NCBI GenBank assembly: GCA_035513275.1
Contig: DATKCJ010000248.1
Span: 1-11,764 of the forward strand
Reading direction: 5' to 3'
Source of the DNA: DATKCJ01 sp035513275
Lineage (GTDB): Bacteria; Verrucomicrobiota; Verrucomicrobiia; Opitutales; Opitutaceae
Length of the DNA stretch: 11,764 bases
The translations under genes were made by a program, and so were the position numbers. This document shows positions 1-7,618 of this stretch, in pieces; position 1 is the first letter of the stretch, and each line of letters begins with the position of its first letter. Below the pieces are notes generated by a model that did no database searches, was not told the origin of the DNA, and was given only the letters and a program-made list of their open reading frames with translations.

Positions 1-440
1 TCGATGCACTCGACGACGTAGTTTCCCGAGACGAACTTCGGGTGCTCGCCCGCGACGAGAAGGATCGAGCGGAAGCCGCGGCGCGCGAGCATCGCAGCCT
101 CACGCACGACTTCGTCGACCGGGAGCGTGATGCGCGGGATCGGGTTGTTTCGCGAGAACCCGCAATACTTGCAAATGTTCACGCACTCGTTCGAGAGATA
201 GAGCGGCGCGAACATCCGGATTACCTTGCCGAAGTGACGCTGCGTGAGCTCCTGCGAAGCCGCGCACATCGTTTCGAGATGCGGCGCGGCCGCGGGCGAA
301 ATCAACGCGGCGAAATCTTCCAGCGAGCGCGCACGGCCCGCGCGCACGACCGCGGCCGCGCGAGCAACACCAGTCGAAGCACATGAGGCGGCGAGCGATT
401 CGAGCGGGAGCGACTGAAATGTCTCTGAGAAGGTGGCCAT
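1..440 (-). CDS. thiH: 2-iminoacetate synthase ThiH (5' part, cut by window edge)
   Basis: Radical SAM enzyme that cleaves tyrosine to dehydroglycine (2-iminoacetate) for the thiazole moiety of thiamine; it works with ThiG in the cytoplasm. I translated it by hand: it starts at the ATG at 438-440 (MATFSETFQSLPLESL) and stays open to the left edge, giving 146 residues of a family usually about 370 long. The cluster-binding triad is visible as NECVNICKYCGF, with Cys86, Cys90 and Cys93 in the CxxxCxxC arrangement, followed by SRNNPIPRITL, which is typical of ThiH. The ATG lies 8 bp after the thiG stop, so the two are surely one transcript. No clear Shine-Dalgarno is seen, which suggests translational coupling. 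The C-terminal two thirds lie outside the window. Confidence 0.93.
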   Translation of the reverse strand, partial: MATFSETFQSLPLESLAASCASTGVARAAAVVRAGRARSLEDFAALISPAAAPHLETMCAASQELTQRHFGKVIRMFAPLYLSNECVNICKYCGFSRNNPIPRITLPVDEVVREAAMLARRGFRSILLVAGEHPKFVSGNYVVECI

Positions 441-448
441 CGGTGCGC

Positions 449-1243
449 TCAGTCCAGGAAGGTGGTGAGAGGGCTCGTGGGTGCCGCCTTCGCGCGGGTG
501 CGACCGAGTCCGTTCTCGCGTGCTGCGCGTCCGGCGATTGTCGCGACGGCGAACGCGATCGCCATCGCGGATGGGTCGGGCGCGATCGCGATCGCTGTGT
601 TGACGAGGACGGCGTCGGCGCCGAGTTCCATTGCGGCGGCCGCGTGTGACGGCGCGCCGAGCCCGGCGTCGACCACGACCGGCACGCGTGCCTGCTCGAT
701 GATGATCTCGATCTGCGCGCGCGTCTCGAGTCCGCGGTGGCTGCCGATCGGCGAGCCAAGCGGCATGACAGCGGCGACCCCGACATCCTGCAGGCGAAGC
801 GCGAGCACGGGATCGGCATTGATGTAGGGAAGGACAATGAAACCTTCCTTCACGAGGATCTCGGCGGCCTTCAGCGTCTCGATGGGGTCGGGAAGAAGGT
901 AGTTCGGGTCAGGATGAATTTCGAGTTTCACCCAGTTCGGCAGGCCCGATGCGAGTGCGAGGCGCGCGATCCGAACGGCCTCGGTGGCATTCTGCGCGCC
1001 CGCTGTGTTCGGCAGCAAGAGATAGCGCTCGGGTTCGAGAAACTCGAGGATGTTGGCGTAGGCGTCTTTGGAGCCGGAGAGGTCGGCGCGCTTCAGCGCG
1101 ACCGTCACCATCTCGGTGCCGCACGCCGCGAGCGCGGCGCGCATCGCCTCGGGCGAGGAGAATTTGCCCGTGCCGACAAAGAGGCGGGACTTGAAGTCCC
1201 GCCCTGCTATGCGAAGTGATTCGGTTGGAAGTTCTGGAAGCAT
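449..1243 (-). CDS. thiG: Thiazole synthase ThiG
   Basis: Forms the thiazole phosphate of thiamine from 1-deoxyxylulose 5-phosphate, dehydroglycine and sulfur carried on the ThiS thiocarboxylate. The 264 residues match the family's full length without gaps. Visible hallmarks are LFVGTGKF near residue 21, VKLEIHPDPNYLLPDPIETLKAAE with the probable Schiff-base lysine at Lys106, AAVMPLGSPIGS, and PVVVDAGLGAPSHAA followed by GADAVLVNTAIA in the phosphate-binding half of the TIM barrel. It ends with SPLTTFLD, close to the enterobacterial C-terminus. The ATG has a weak AAGG five bases upstream. It is first in a thiG-thiH unit; no thiS, thiC, thiE or thiF is next to it, so these must lie elsewhere. 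A perfect 10-bp palindrome sits inside codons 14-20 (see repeat entry). Confidence 0.95.
   Translation of the reverse strand: MLPELPTESLRIAGRDFKSRLFVGTGKFSSPEAMRAALAACGTEMVTVALKRADLSGSKDAYANILEFLEPERYLLLPNTAGAQNATEAVRIARLALASGLPNWVKLEIHPDPNYLLPDPIETLKAAEILVKEGFIVLPYINADPVLALRLQDVGVAAVMPLGSPIGSHRGLETRAQIEIIIEQARVPVVVDAGLGAPSHAAAAMELGADAVLVNTAIAIAPDPSAMAIAFAVATIAGRAARENGLGRTRAKAAPTSPLTTFLD
1183..1203. repeat. Perfect palindrome inside thiG
   Basis: Arms GGCGGGACTT and AAGTCCCGCC are perfect reverse complements around a single G, giving a 21-bp inverted repeat within the coding sequence of thiG (peptide GRDFKSRL). The centre reads CTTG, like the hairpins of the palindromic repeat at 5951-6079. 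ThiG alignment length is not changed here, so if it is a repeat insertion it replaced rather than lengthened the coding sequence. Chance or a selected RNA hairpin are alternatives. Confidence 0.5.
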
Positions 1244-1278
1244 CGTTGCCTTGACGACAGAGAATCAAATGAAGGTGC

Positions 1279-1311
1279 GTTCACTCGTGGCGCAAATAAA
1301 ATTGCGTGAAC
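1279..1311. promoter_or_regulatory. Dyad in the divergent thiG / membrane-protein spacer
   Basis: The 95-bp spacer 1244-1338 separates two divergent genes. It contains outer arms GTTCAC (1279-1284) and GTGAAC (1306-1311) flanking an inner GCAA-ATAAAA-TTGC dyad, the only AT-rich patch in the spacer. The location fits an operator or a shared promoter region. I see no convincing -35/-10 pair and no THI-box (TPP riboswitch) pattern. Function is inferred from position only. Confidence 0.3.
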
Positions 1312-1338
1312 TGCCCCGCAGCGCGATGACGTGACCGA

Positions 1339-2064
1339 ATGGGCGCGCTTGATTACCTATCGGTGTTCGTCCTCGGGCTCACGGGCACAGGGCACTGCAT
1401 CGGGATGTGCGGTGCGTTTGCGGTTGCAGCGGGAGCGGGGAAGGGCGGAGGCGCGCTGCTTCTGCTCAGGCAAGTGAGTTACCAACTTGGGAAGTCGACG
1501 GCCTATGTCTTTCTCGGGGTCATCCTCACGCTCGCCGCAAGCGCGATGTCTGGGCCTGACGGGCTCGGGGCGTTCGGCAAAATCCTCGGCTGGATCGTCG
1601 GCGGCGTAATGATTCTCGGTGGCATGGCGCAGCTCGCCGGATTTCGAATCGGGCCGCGAGCGGAGCGGCTGCTCGGCGGCGGCGGATTCTGCGCGACAGT
1701 GTTTGCCGCGGCACGTGCCCCGACGCTCGCGCGGAGCCTGCTCATCGGCTGGGTGAACGGGTTCCTGCCGTGCGGACTGTCGTTTGCGGCGCTGCTCTAC
1801 ATGGCGCAGTTCGGATCGGTGCTCGACACAACGGTCGGCGCCTACGTCTTCGGGCTGGGAACATTGCCGGGGCTCTGGCTCGTGGCGGCGATCGGGCAGC
1901 GGTTTTCCGCGCGGCACCGGGCGGTTTGGGTCAAGTTCGCGGGAATCGCCCTGATCGCACTCGGGTTGCTGACGATCGTCCGCGGCGTGCCGGAAGTGCA
2001 CGATTGGGTGCACGGGTTGCTCATGCCGGGCGGGCACGAGGGTGCGGATCACTCAGGGCATTGA
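1339..2064 (+). CDS. Sulfite exporter TauE/SafE-like (DsbD_2-type) six-helix membrane protein
   Basis: Integral inner-membrane protein of 241 residues with about six predicted helices, roughly at 5-30, 52-71, 81-101, 132-158, 166-186 and 198-215. Family marks are GLTGTGHCIGMCGAF (His19, Cys20, Cys24) in helix 1 and GWVNGFLPCGLSFAALLYM (Pro144-Cys145) in helix 4, the two half-repeats of the cytochrome c biogenesis/DsbD_2 group often named sulfite exporter TauE/SafE. Relatives often sit near cbb3 oxidase and copper ATPase genes, but none is visible here, so the substrate (thiol electrons, metal or sulfur oxyanion) is open. The tail HDWVHGLLMPGGHEGADHSGH is His-rich, with five histidines in 21 residues, and may bind metal. 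The ATG has no clear Shine-Dalgarno. Family is likely; function is uncertain. Confidence 0.8.
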   Translation: MGALDYLSVFVLGLTGTGHCIGMCGAFAVAAGAGKGGGALLLLRQVSYQLGKSTAYVFLGVILTLAASAMSGPDGLGAFGKILGWIVGGVMILGGMAQLAGFRIGPRAERLLGGGGFCATVFAAARAPTLARSLLIGWVNGFLPCGLSFAALLYMAQFGSVLDTTVGAYVFGLGTLPGLWLVAAIGQRFSARHRAVWVKFAGIALIALGLLTIVRGVPEVHDWVHGLLMPGGHEGADHSGH

Positions 2065-2139
2065 GCCGGGCGCGGCTTTCGCAAAGAATGCGGCGAGTTT
2101 CGCCTTGCGGCATTCACGCGCACGCGGAACAACGGCAAC

Positions 2140-3687
<1,548 letters not shown>

Positions 3688-3738
3688 GCCGCGTGGCGGT
3701 TTGCAATCGTGGAGTGGGCGGGCAGAGTTTCGGCCACC

Positions 3739-4521
3739 ATGAAACGCCCCTCTCTGATTCTCACAGTCGTTACGCTCGCCCTGCTTGCCGGTTGCTACAC
3801 CGTGCCTGAAACCGGCCGTAGATCGTTCATCATACTCCCGGCGAGCGAGGAGGCTGCGATGGGCGCCACGGCGTTTCTCGACATCAAAGGCAAGGAGACG
3901 ATTTCCGCAGACCGGGTCGCAAACGAACGCGTAACAAGAATCGGCGAGCGGATCGCGGCGGTCGCGGGAAAGGATCTGCCGAATGCAAAGTGGGAATTCG
4001 TCGTTTTCGACGCGCCGGACACGGTAAACGCGTTCGCGCTGCCCGGCGGCAAAGTCGGCGTCTACACCGGGCTCTTGAAGCTTGCAGCTTCCGACGACGA
4101 GATCGCCGTCGTGATGGGCCACGAGATTGCGCACGCGACCGCTCGTCACGGCAGCGAGCGCTGGTCTCAAAGTGCGGCCGTCGCGGTCGGCGGGGCTCTG
4201 CTCTCCGAGACGGTTCTCAAGGACAACAAGAACCGTGAGGGCTGGCTGGCAGCCTACGGCGCCGGCACGACGGTTGGCGTCCTGCTCCCGTATTCACGCC
4301 TCAACGAGAGTGAAGCCGACGAGATCGGCCTCGTCTACGCTGCTCGCGCCGGCTATGACCCGCGCGCCGCGATCACTTTTTGGGAGAAGATGGCGGCCGA
4401 GGCGGCAGGGAAGGGCAAACCGCCGGAGTTTCTTTCGACCCATCCCTCCGACGAGACGCGCATTCGGCGATTGCGCGAGATGATGCCGCGGATCCTGCCT
4501 TATTACACCGGCGGAAATTAG
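3739..4521 (+). CDS. M48-family zinc metalloprotease lipoprotein (LoiP/YggG-like)
   Basis: Predicted lipid-anchored, periplasm-facing M48 peptidase for quality control of envelope proteins. From the ATG at 3739 it has 260 residues and begins MKRPSLILTVVTLALLAGC, a signal peptide with lipobox LAGC and lipidated Cys19. An in-frame GTG at 3709 would put ten extra residues before the signal peptide, so I reject it. The zinc site is HEIAH (His128, Glu129, His132) in VVMGHEIAHATARHGSERW. The third ligand is Glu190 in NESEADEIGLVYAARAGYDP. The C-terminal FLSTHPSDETRIRRL is the usual M48B/C ending. VNAFALPGGKVGVYTGLL upstream of the HExxH is also typical. All catalytic residues are present. It lies 51 bp downstream of purH and 53 bp upstream of the M20 gene, likely in the same run. 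Substrate cannot be read from sequence. Confidence 0.9.
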   Translation: MKRPSLILTVVTLALLAGCYTVPETGRRSFIILPASEEAAMGATAFLDIKGKETISADRVANERVTRIGERIAAVAGKDLPNAKWEFVVFDAPDTVNAFALPGGKVGVYTGLLKLAASDDEIAVVMGHEIAHATARHGSERWSQSAAVAVGGALLSETVLKDNKNREGWLAAYGAGTTVGVLLPYSRLNESEADEIGLVYAARAGYDPRAAITFWEKMAAEAAGKGKPPEFLSTHPSDETRIRRLREMMPRILPYYTGGN

Positions 4522-4574
4522 CGCTGAGCGGGTGAAGCCTTGCCGGAGGGCAGCCGCGGGCGCACGCTTGGCAG

Positions 4575-5954
4575 ATGTTTGATCCGATCGAAGTCCTGAA
4601 GAATTTTGTGCGCCACCAGAGCGTTTCGACCGACCCGGCGTTTCACGCGGGCATGCGCGGCGCTCAGGAGCACATCAGCGAGACGATTCGCGGCCTCGGA
4701 TTTGAGGTCGAGGTCGTGCGCACGCCAAAGCACCCGGTGATCTATGCGCACCGCGGCGGCGACGCATCGTGGCCGCATGTCATCATCTACGGGCACTACG
4801 ACGTGCAGCCGGCGGACCCGCTCGAAAAGTGGACGACGCCGCCGTTTGAGCCCACAATTCGCGACGGCCGCATGTATGGCCGCGGCACGGCGGACAACAA
4901 GGGACCGCTACTCGCGCACGTGACTGCGGTCGGCAGGCTGCTCGAGGCCGAGCCGACATTTCCGCTGCGAATTTCGTTCGTCATCGAAGGCGAAGAGGAG
5001 ATGGGCAGCCCGAGTTTTCGCGGATTTCTCGAGCAGTATCGAGACCGGCTAAAGGCGGACTTCGTGATGCTGTCGGACACAGGCGTGCCAGCACCCGACC
5101 AAATGGTGATCACGTGTGGCCTGCGCGGACTCATGCTGCTTGAACTCGAGGTGACAGGCGCGCAGATGGATCTGCACTCGGGTCTTCACGGCGGCGTCTT
5201 GCGCAATCCGATTCAGGCGATCGCGGAATTGTGTGCGTCGCTGCACGATGCCGATGGCCGGGTGACCGTGCCTGGCTTCTACGATGACGTGCGCGAGGTG
5301 GCGCAGTGGGAGTGCGACGAACTCGCCAAACTCGGCACGGACACGGCGGAATATCAGCGCTTCCTCGGCATCAAGGGATTTCACGTGGCGGGCGGGTTCA
5401 CTCCGTTTGAGGCGATTCGCTTCCAGCCGACGCTTGAATTCAATGGCATCGGCGGCGGCTACCAAGGTGCGGGCAGCAAGACAGTGATACCGAGCCGCGC
5501 GTTCGTGAAGATCAGTTGCCGGCTGGTGCCGGACCAGGAGCCTGCGCGAATCCGTGAACTCGTCTACAAGGCGATTCGCGAGCGGATGCCTGCGGATGTT
5601 AACTACAAGATTCACGACGGCCACTCGGGCACGCCGTATGTCGTCGTGCCACCGGGAAGGTCGAACACACCGAGCGACCAATCACCCGTGCTCGCGCGTG
5701 CATTTGAGGCGGCCGAGACAGTTGTGACGGACGTTTTCGGAAAGCGACCGCTCTACATCCGCGAGGGCGGGAGCGTCCCGATTGTCGCAGAGTTAAAGTC
5801 GATGCTAGGGCTCGACTGCGTGTTGCTTGGGCTGTTCTTGCCTGAAGACAACCTGCATGCCCCGAACGAGAGCTTTGATCTTTCGATGCTTGAGAAGGGC
5901 GCGCGGGTATCGGAAGGCGTGCTGCGCGCGGTGGCAGCCGTGCGTCGGAGGTAG
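4575..5954 (+). CDS. M20-family metallopeptidase (dipeptidase type)
   Basis: Cytoplasmic two-metal amino/dipeptidase of the ArgE/DapE/carnosinase superfamily, 459 residues. Metal and catalytic residues are in place: GHYDVQP (His74, Asp76), YGRGTADNKGP (Asp107, bridging), IEGEEEMGS (general base Glu141, metal Glu142), MLSDTG (Asp168) and, near the end, DNLHAPNESF (His428). The lid/dimerisation insertion is between about residues 185 and 300, with DLHSGLHGGVLRNP at its start. Length and motif spacing fit the carnosinase-like dipeptidases better than ArgE or DapE, so I do not assign a symbol. No signal peptide is seen. The ATG has no clear Shine-Dalgarno. The stop codon TAG is part of the GTAGGAGCC motif that begins the palindromic repeat at 5951, so that repeat may have defined the present C-terminus (RRR). 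Confidence 0.92.
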   Translation: MFDPIEVLKNFVRHQSVSTDPAFHAGMRGAQEHISETIRGLGFEVEVVRTPKHPVIYAHRGGDASWPHVIIYGHYDVQPADPLEKWTTPPFEPTIRDGRMYGRGTADNKGPLLAHVTAVGRLLEAEPTFPLRISFVIEGEEEMGSPSFRGFLEQYRDRLKADFVMLSDTGVPAPDQMVITCGLRGLMLLELEVTGAQMDLHSGLHGGVLRNPIQAIAELCASLHDADGRVTVPGFYDDVREVAQWECDELAKLGTDTAEYQRFLGIKGFHVAGGFTPFEAIRFQPTLEFNGIGGGYQGAGSKTVIPSRAFVKISCRLVPDQEPARIRELVYKAIRERMPADVNYKIHDGHSGTPYVVVPPGRSNTPSDQSPVLARAFEAAETVVTDVFGKRPLYIREGGSVPIVAELKSMLGLDCVLLGLFLPEDNLHAPNESFDLSMLEKGARVSEGVLRAVAAVRRR

Positions 5955-6079
5955 GAGCCTGCTTGCAGGCGATTGAATTTGTAGGTGGCGCGCTTGCCGC
6001 GCCATTCTGCTGGCCAGCAGAACGCGCAAGCGCGCAACCTACAAGACCGACGCACAATCGCCCGCGAGCGGGCTCCTAC
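5951..6079. repeat. Nested REP/BIME-like palindromic repeat
   Basis: Two inverted repeats lie one inside the other. The outer arms are 5951-5975 and 6055-6079, 22 of 25 positions complementary, each beginning or ending with GTAGGAGCC/GGCTCCTAC. The inner arms are 5979-6013 and 6014-6044, meeting at TGGCCA. Each outer arm also forms its own hairpin: GCCTGC-TT-GCAGGC on the left and GCCCGC-GA-GCGGGC on the right, so both strands of each stem have changed together (covariation). The inner left arm contains GGCGCG-CTTGC-CGCGCC. This is the arrangement of paired, head-to-head REP units. No transposase is nearby. Confidence 0.75.
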
Positions 6080-6127
6080 GTCGGATGTCCGGAGGCAAGT
6101 CTCGGAGCACAGGAACCGGAAAACAAA

Positions 6128-6155
6128 AAAGCCCCGGCGGTTAAGCCGGGGCTTT
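6128..6155 (-). terminator. Strong bidirectional-looking terminator between M20 gene and pal
   Basis: The stem is AAAGCCCCGGC (6128-6138), loop GGTTAA, then GCCGGGGCTTT (6145-6155), an 11-bp perfect stem. Read on the minus strand it is followed by TTTTTTGTTTT, so it is a classic intrinsic terminator for pal, 20 bp past its stop. On the plus strand only three T follow, so it would end the purH/M48/M20 run less efficiently. Confidence 0.9.
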
Positions 6156-6175
6156 GAAGAGTGATTCGAGTTCGC

Positions 6176-6727
6176 TCAGCGAAAGACGACGAGTTCGACG
6201 CGGCGTTCTTGCGACATCTGATCGGCGGTCGCGTTTTCCTGCGCGCTGAGATCGCCCTTTGAGAGAGTCTCAAGGCGCGAGGTATCGACTCCGATCGACT
6301 GGAGGTATTCGCGCACAGCTTGCGAGCGGCGATCACCGAGGCCGAGGTTGTATTCGGCAGTGCCGCGCCAGTCGCAATGTCCTTCGAGAAGGATCGTCTT
6401 GTCGGGATTCGAAGAGAGCCACGCAGCAGCTTCCTGAAGCTTCGCGCGCTCGCTCTGCCTGATAGCGGACTTGTCGAAATCGAAGTAGACAGTCGGGAGA
6501 AGTCCGCGCTGCAGATTCTCCTCGGCAAAACGGTCGGCGCTTCCGGTGCGCTGCTCGAGAGAAGTGTCGCCCATGTCGCCGAGGCCGAGTGGGCTGATCG
6601 ATCCACCTGTGCCGGGACCGAGAAGGGTCGCGCTCGGATCGGGACGTTGAGGTTTCTTAGGGCAGCCGGTGAGGAGGATGGCGGCTCCGATCAAAACGAA
6701 TGCAAGACGCTTGGAAAAGATGTTCAT
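6176..6727 (-). CDS. pal: Peptidoglycan-associated lipoprotein Pal
   Basis: Outer-membrane lipoprotein that tethers the outer membrane to peptidoglycan and works with TolB in the Tol-Pal system during division. The 183 residues begin with a lipoprotein signal (AFVLIGAAILLTGC, lipidated Cys22), followed by a low-complexity linker to about residue 75. The OmpA-like domain from about 78 to 183 has TVYFDFDKSAIR, LEGHCDWRGTAEYNLGLGDRRSQAVREYL and ERRVELVVF. The diaminopimelate-contact residues are present: Asp119 and the Arg133-Arg134 pair. The position after that Asp is Trp, where many Pal proteins have Glu. No tolA, tolB, tolQ, tolR or ybgF gene is adjacent, which is unusual for Proteobacteria. 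It lies 92 bp downstream of the response regulator, with a probable terminator between, so it likely has its own promoter. Confidence 0.9.
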   Translation of the reverse strand: MNIFSKRLAFVLIGAAILLTGCPKKPQRPDPSATLLGPGTGGSISPLGLGDMGDTSLEQRTGSADRFAEENLQRGLLPTVYFDFDKSAIRQSERAKLQEAAAWLSSNPDKTILLEGHCDWRGTAEYNLGLGDRRSQAVREYLQSIGVDTSRLETLSKGDLSAQENATADQMSQERRVELVVFR

Positions 6728-6773
6728 GGCTAAACGCGTGAGAAAGGCGTGGTTTGGCGGTTATCAGGCAACC

Positions 6774-6804
6774 CAAAAGGCGGCGCAAGGCTTTTCCCCG
6801 CCGC
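6774..6804 (-). terminator. Probable terminator after the response regulator
   Basis: On the minus strand GCGGCG (6804-6799) pairs with CGCCGC (6785-6780) across a 13-nt loop, and C-TTTT follows (6779-6775). It lies 15 bp after the response-regulator stop and 46 bp before pal. The stem is short and the loop long, so efficiency is uncertain. Confidence 0.5.
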
Positions 6805-6819
6805 GCACGAAACGAAGCT

Positions 6820-7476
6820 CTAGGCGCGCTGACCGGTGCCGCGTTGCTCGATGAGACCGATCTCGATCGCATAGCGCGTGAGGCTGGCGACGTCGTGCAG
6901 GTCGAGCTTGCGCATCAGGTTTGTCCGGTGGTTGTCCACCGTCTTCGCGCTGATGCCGAGGCGTGCCGCGATTTCCTTCGTGCTGTAGCTTTCGGCGACA
7001 AGCTGGAGGACCTCGCGCTCGCGATCCGTGAGCATGTCGTGGCTGGACGACGAGCCGGGATTCGTGACGACGTTGAGGAGCAGGGAAGCAACCCCAGGAC
7101 CGAAATAGGTGCCGCCGTTGGCGACGGTCTGGATGCCCTTGCGAAATTCGGCCAGCCCGGCGGTCTTTTCGACGAAGCCATGGGCACCTGCCTCGAGCAT
7201 CTCGCGAACCAGGACTGGATTCTCGTATCCCGAGAACACGAGGTAGCGGGTGTTCCGCAGATCCTTTTTCAGGCGGCGGAGCAGATCGACGCCGTTCAGC
7301 CCGGGAAGCTTCGCATCCAGGATGACAATGTCGGGCCTTGTTTCCATGCACTTGGAAACTGCCTCCTGACCGTCTCCCCATTCGCCAACGATCTTGAATT
7401 GCGGATCTGCCCGGAGGATCTCCGCAACCATCTCGCGTATGGCTGTTTGGTCTTCGATGATGACCACGCGTTTCAT
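6820..7476 (-). CDS. NarL/FixJ-family response regulator (REC + LuxR HTH)
   Basis: DNA-binding two-component response regulator, 218 residues. The receiver domain (about 1-120) has the acidic pair Glu8-Asp9, phospho-acceptor Asp54 in IVILDAKLPGLNG, Ser82 in VFSG and Lys104 in FVEKTAGL, so phosphorylation should be possible. The output domain (about 148-210) is a LuxR-type HTH: LTDREREVLQLVAE, STKEIAARLGISAKTVDNHRTNLMRKL. Both domains are full length. No histidine kinase is visible here, so it is an orphan in this window. It diverges from the S26-like lipoprotein at 7619 across a 142-bp spacer that could contain a shared regulated region. Its target genes cannot be read from the sequence. Confidence 0.93.
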   Translation of the reverse strand: MKRVVIIEDQTAIREMVAEILRADPQFKIVGEWGDGQEAVSKCMETRPDIVILDAKLPGLNGVDLLRRLKKDLRNTRYLVFSGYENPVLVREMLEAGAHGFVEKTAGLAEFRKGIQTVANGGTYFGPGVASLLLNVVTNPGSSSSHDMLTDREREVLQLVAESYSTKEIAARLGISAKTVDNHRTNLMRKLDLHDVASLTRYAIEIGLIEQRGTGQRA

Positions 7477-7488
7477 AACTAGGGTATT

Positions 7489-7517
7489 TTTTTAGGCGGG
7501 TTGGGGGCCGCATGCAA
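7489..7517 (-). promoter_or_regulatory. Sigma70-like promoter of the response regulator
   Basis: On the minus strand a -35 TTGCAT (7517-7512) is separated by exactly 17 bp from a -10 TAAAAA (7494-7489). Transcription would begin near 7482, only about six bases before the ATG at 7476, which implies a very short leader or leaderless mRNA. That agrees with the absence of a Shine-Dalgarno here. Confidence 0.45.
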
Positions 7518-7554
7518 CTGCCGTTGTCTCATTCCGGGCGAATATTGGGTAAAA

Positions 7555-7579
7555 CCCTGGGGACTTGCGGTTCCCGGGG
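7555..7579. repeat. CTTG-apex hairpin in the divergent spacer
   Basis: CCCTGGGGA (7555-7563) can pair with TTCCCGGGG (7571-7579) over nine positions, two of them G-T wobbles when the plus strand is read as RNA. The loop is CTTGCGG. It lies 39 bp upstream of the TTG start of the lipoprotein gene and would be in its leader if transcription starts upstream. Role unknown; it resembles the apex of the other palindromes in this window. Confidence 0.35.
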
Positions 7580-7618
7580 CTCAGTGTTTGCTGAAACGCA
7601 CCGCCATAGTGCTCTCCA

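Noticed and set aside
100..837. Minus-strand open frame of 245 residues over thiH and thiG
   Set aside because: It crosses the thiG-thiH junction out of frame with both; the peptide is Arg/Ser-rich and unlike any family.
1244..1338. TPP riboswitch upstream of thiG
   Set aside because: The spacer is only 95 bp and lacks the conserved CTGAGA and ACCTGATCTGGATAATGCC-like elements.
2065..2139. Terminator between the membrane-protein gene and purH
   Set aside because: GCCG-GGCG-CGGC-TTT is a 4-bp stem with a short T-run; too weak to call, so I leave the genes as possibly co-transcribed.
3733..3741. GCCACCATG before the M48 gene, resembling a eukaryotic Kozak context
   Set aside because: The gene is a bacterial lipoprotein in a bacterial operon; the match is a coincidence of GC-rich sequence.
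5951..6079. CRISPR array or integron attC site
   Set aside because: The units are inverted, not direct, repeats with no regular spacers, and no cas or integrase gene is present; the structure fits REP-type palindromes.
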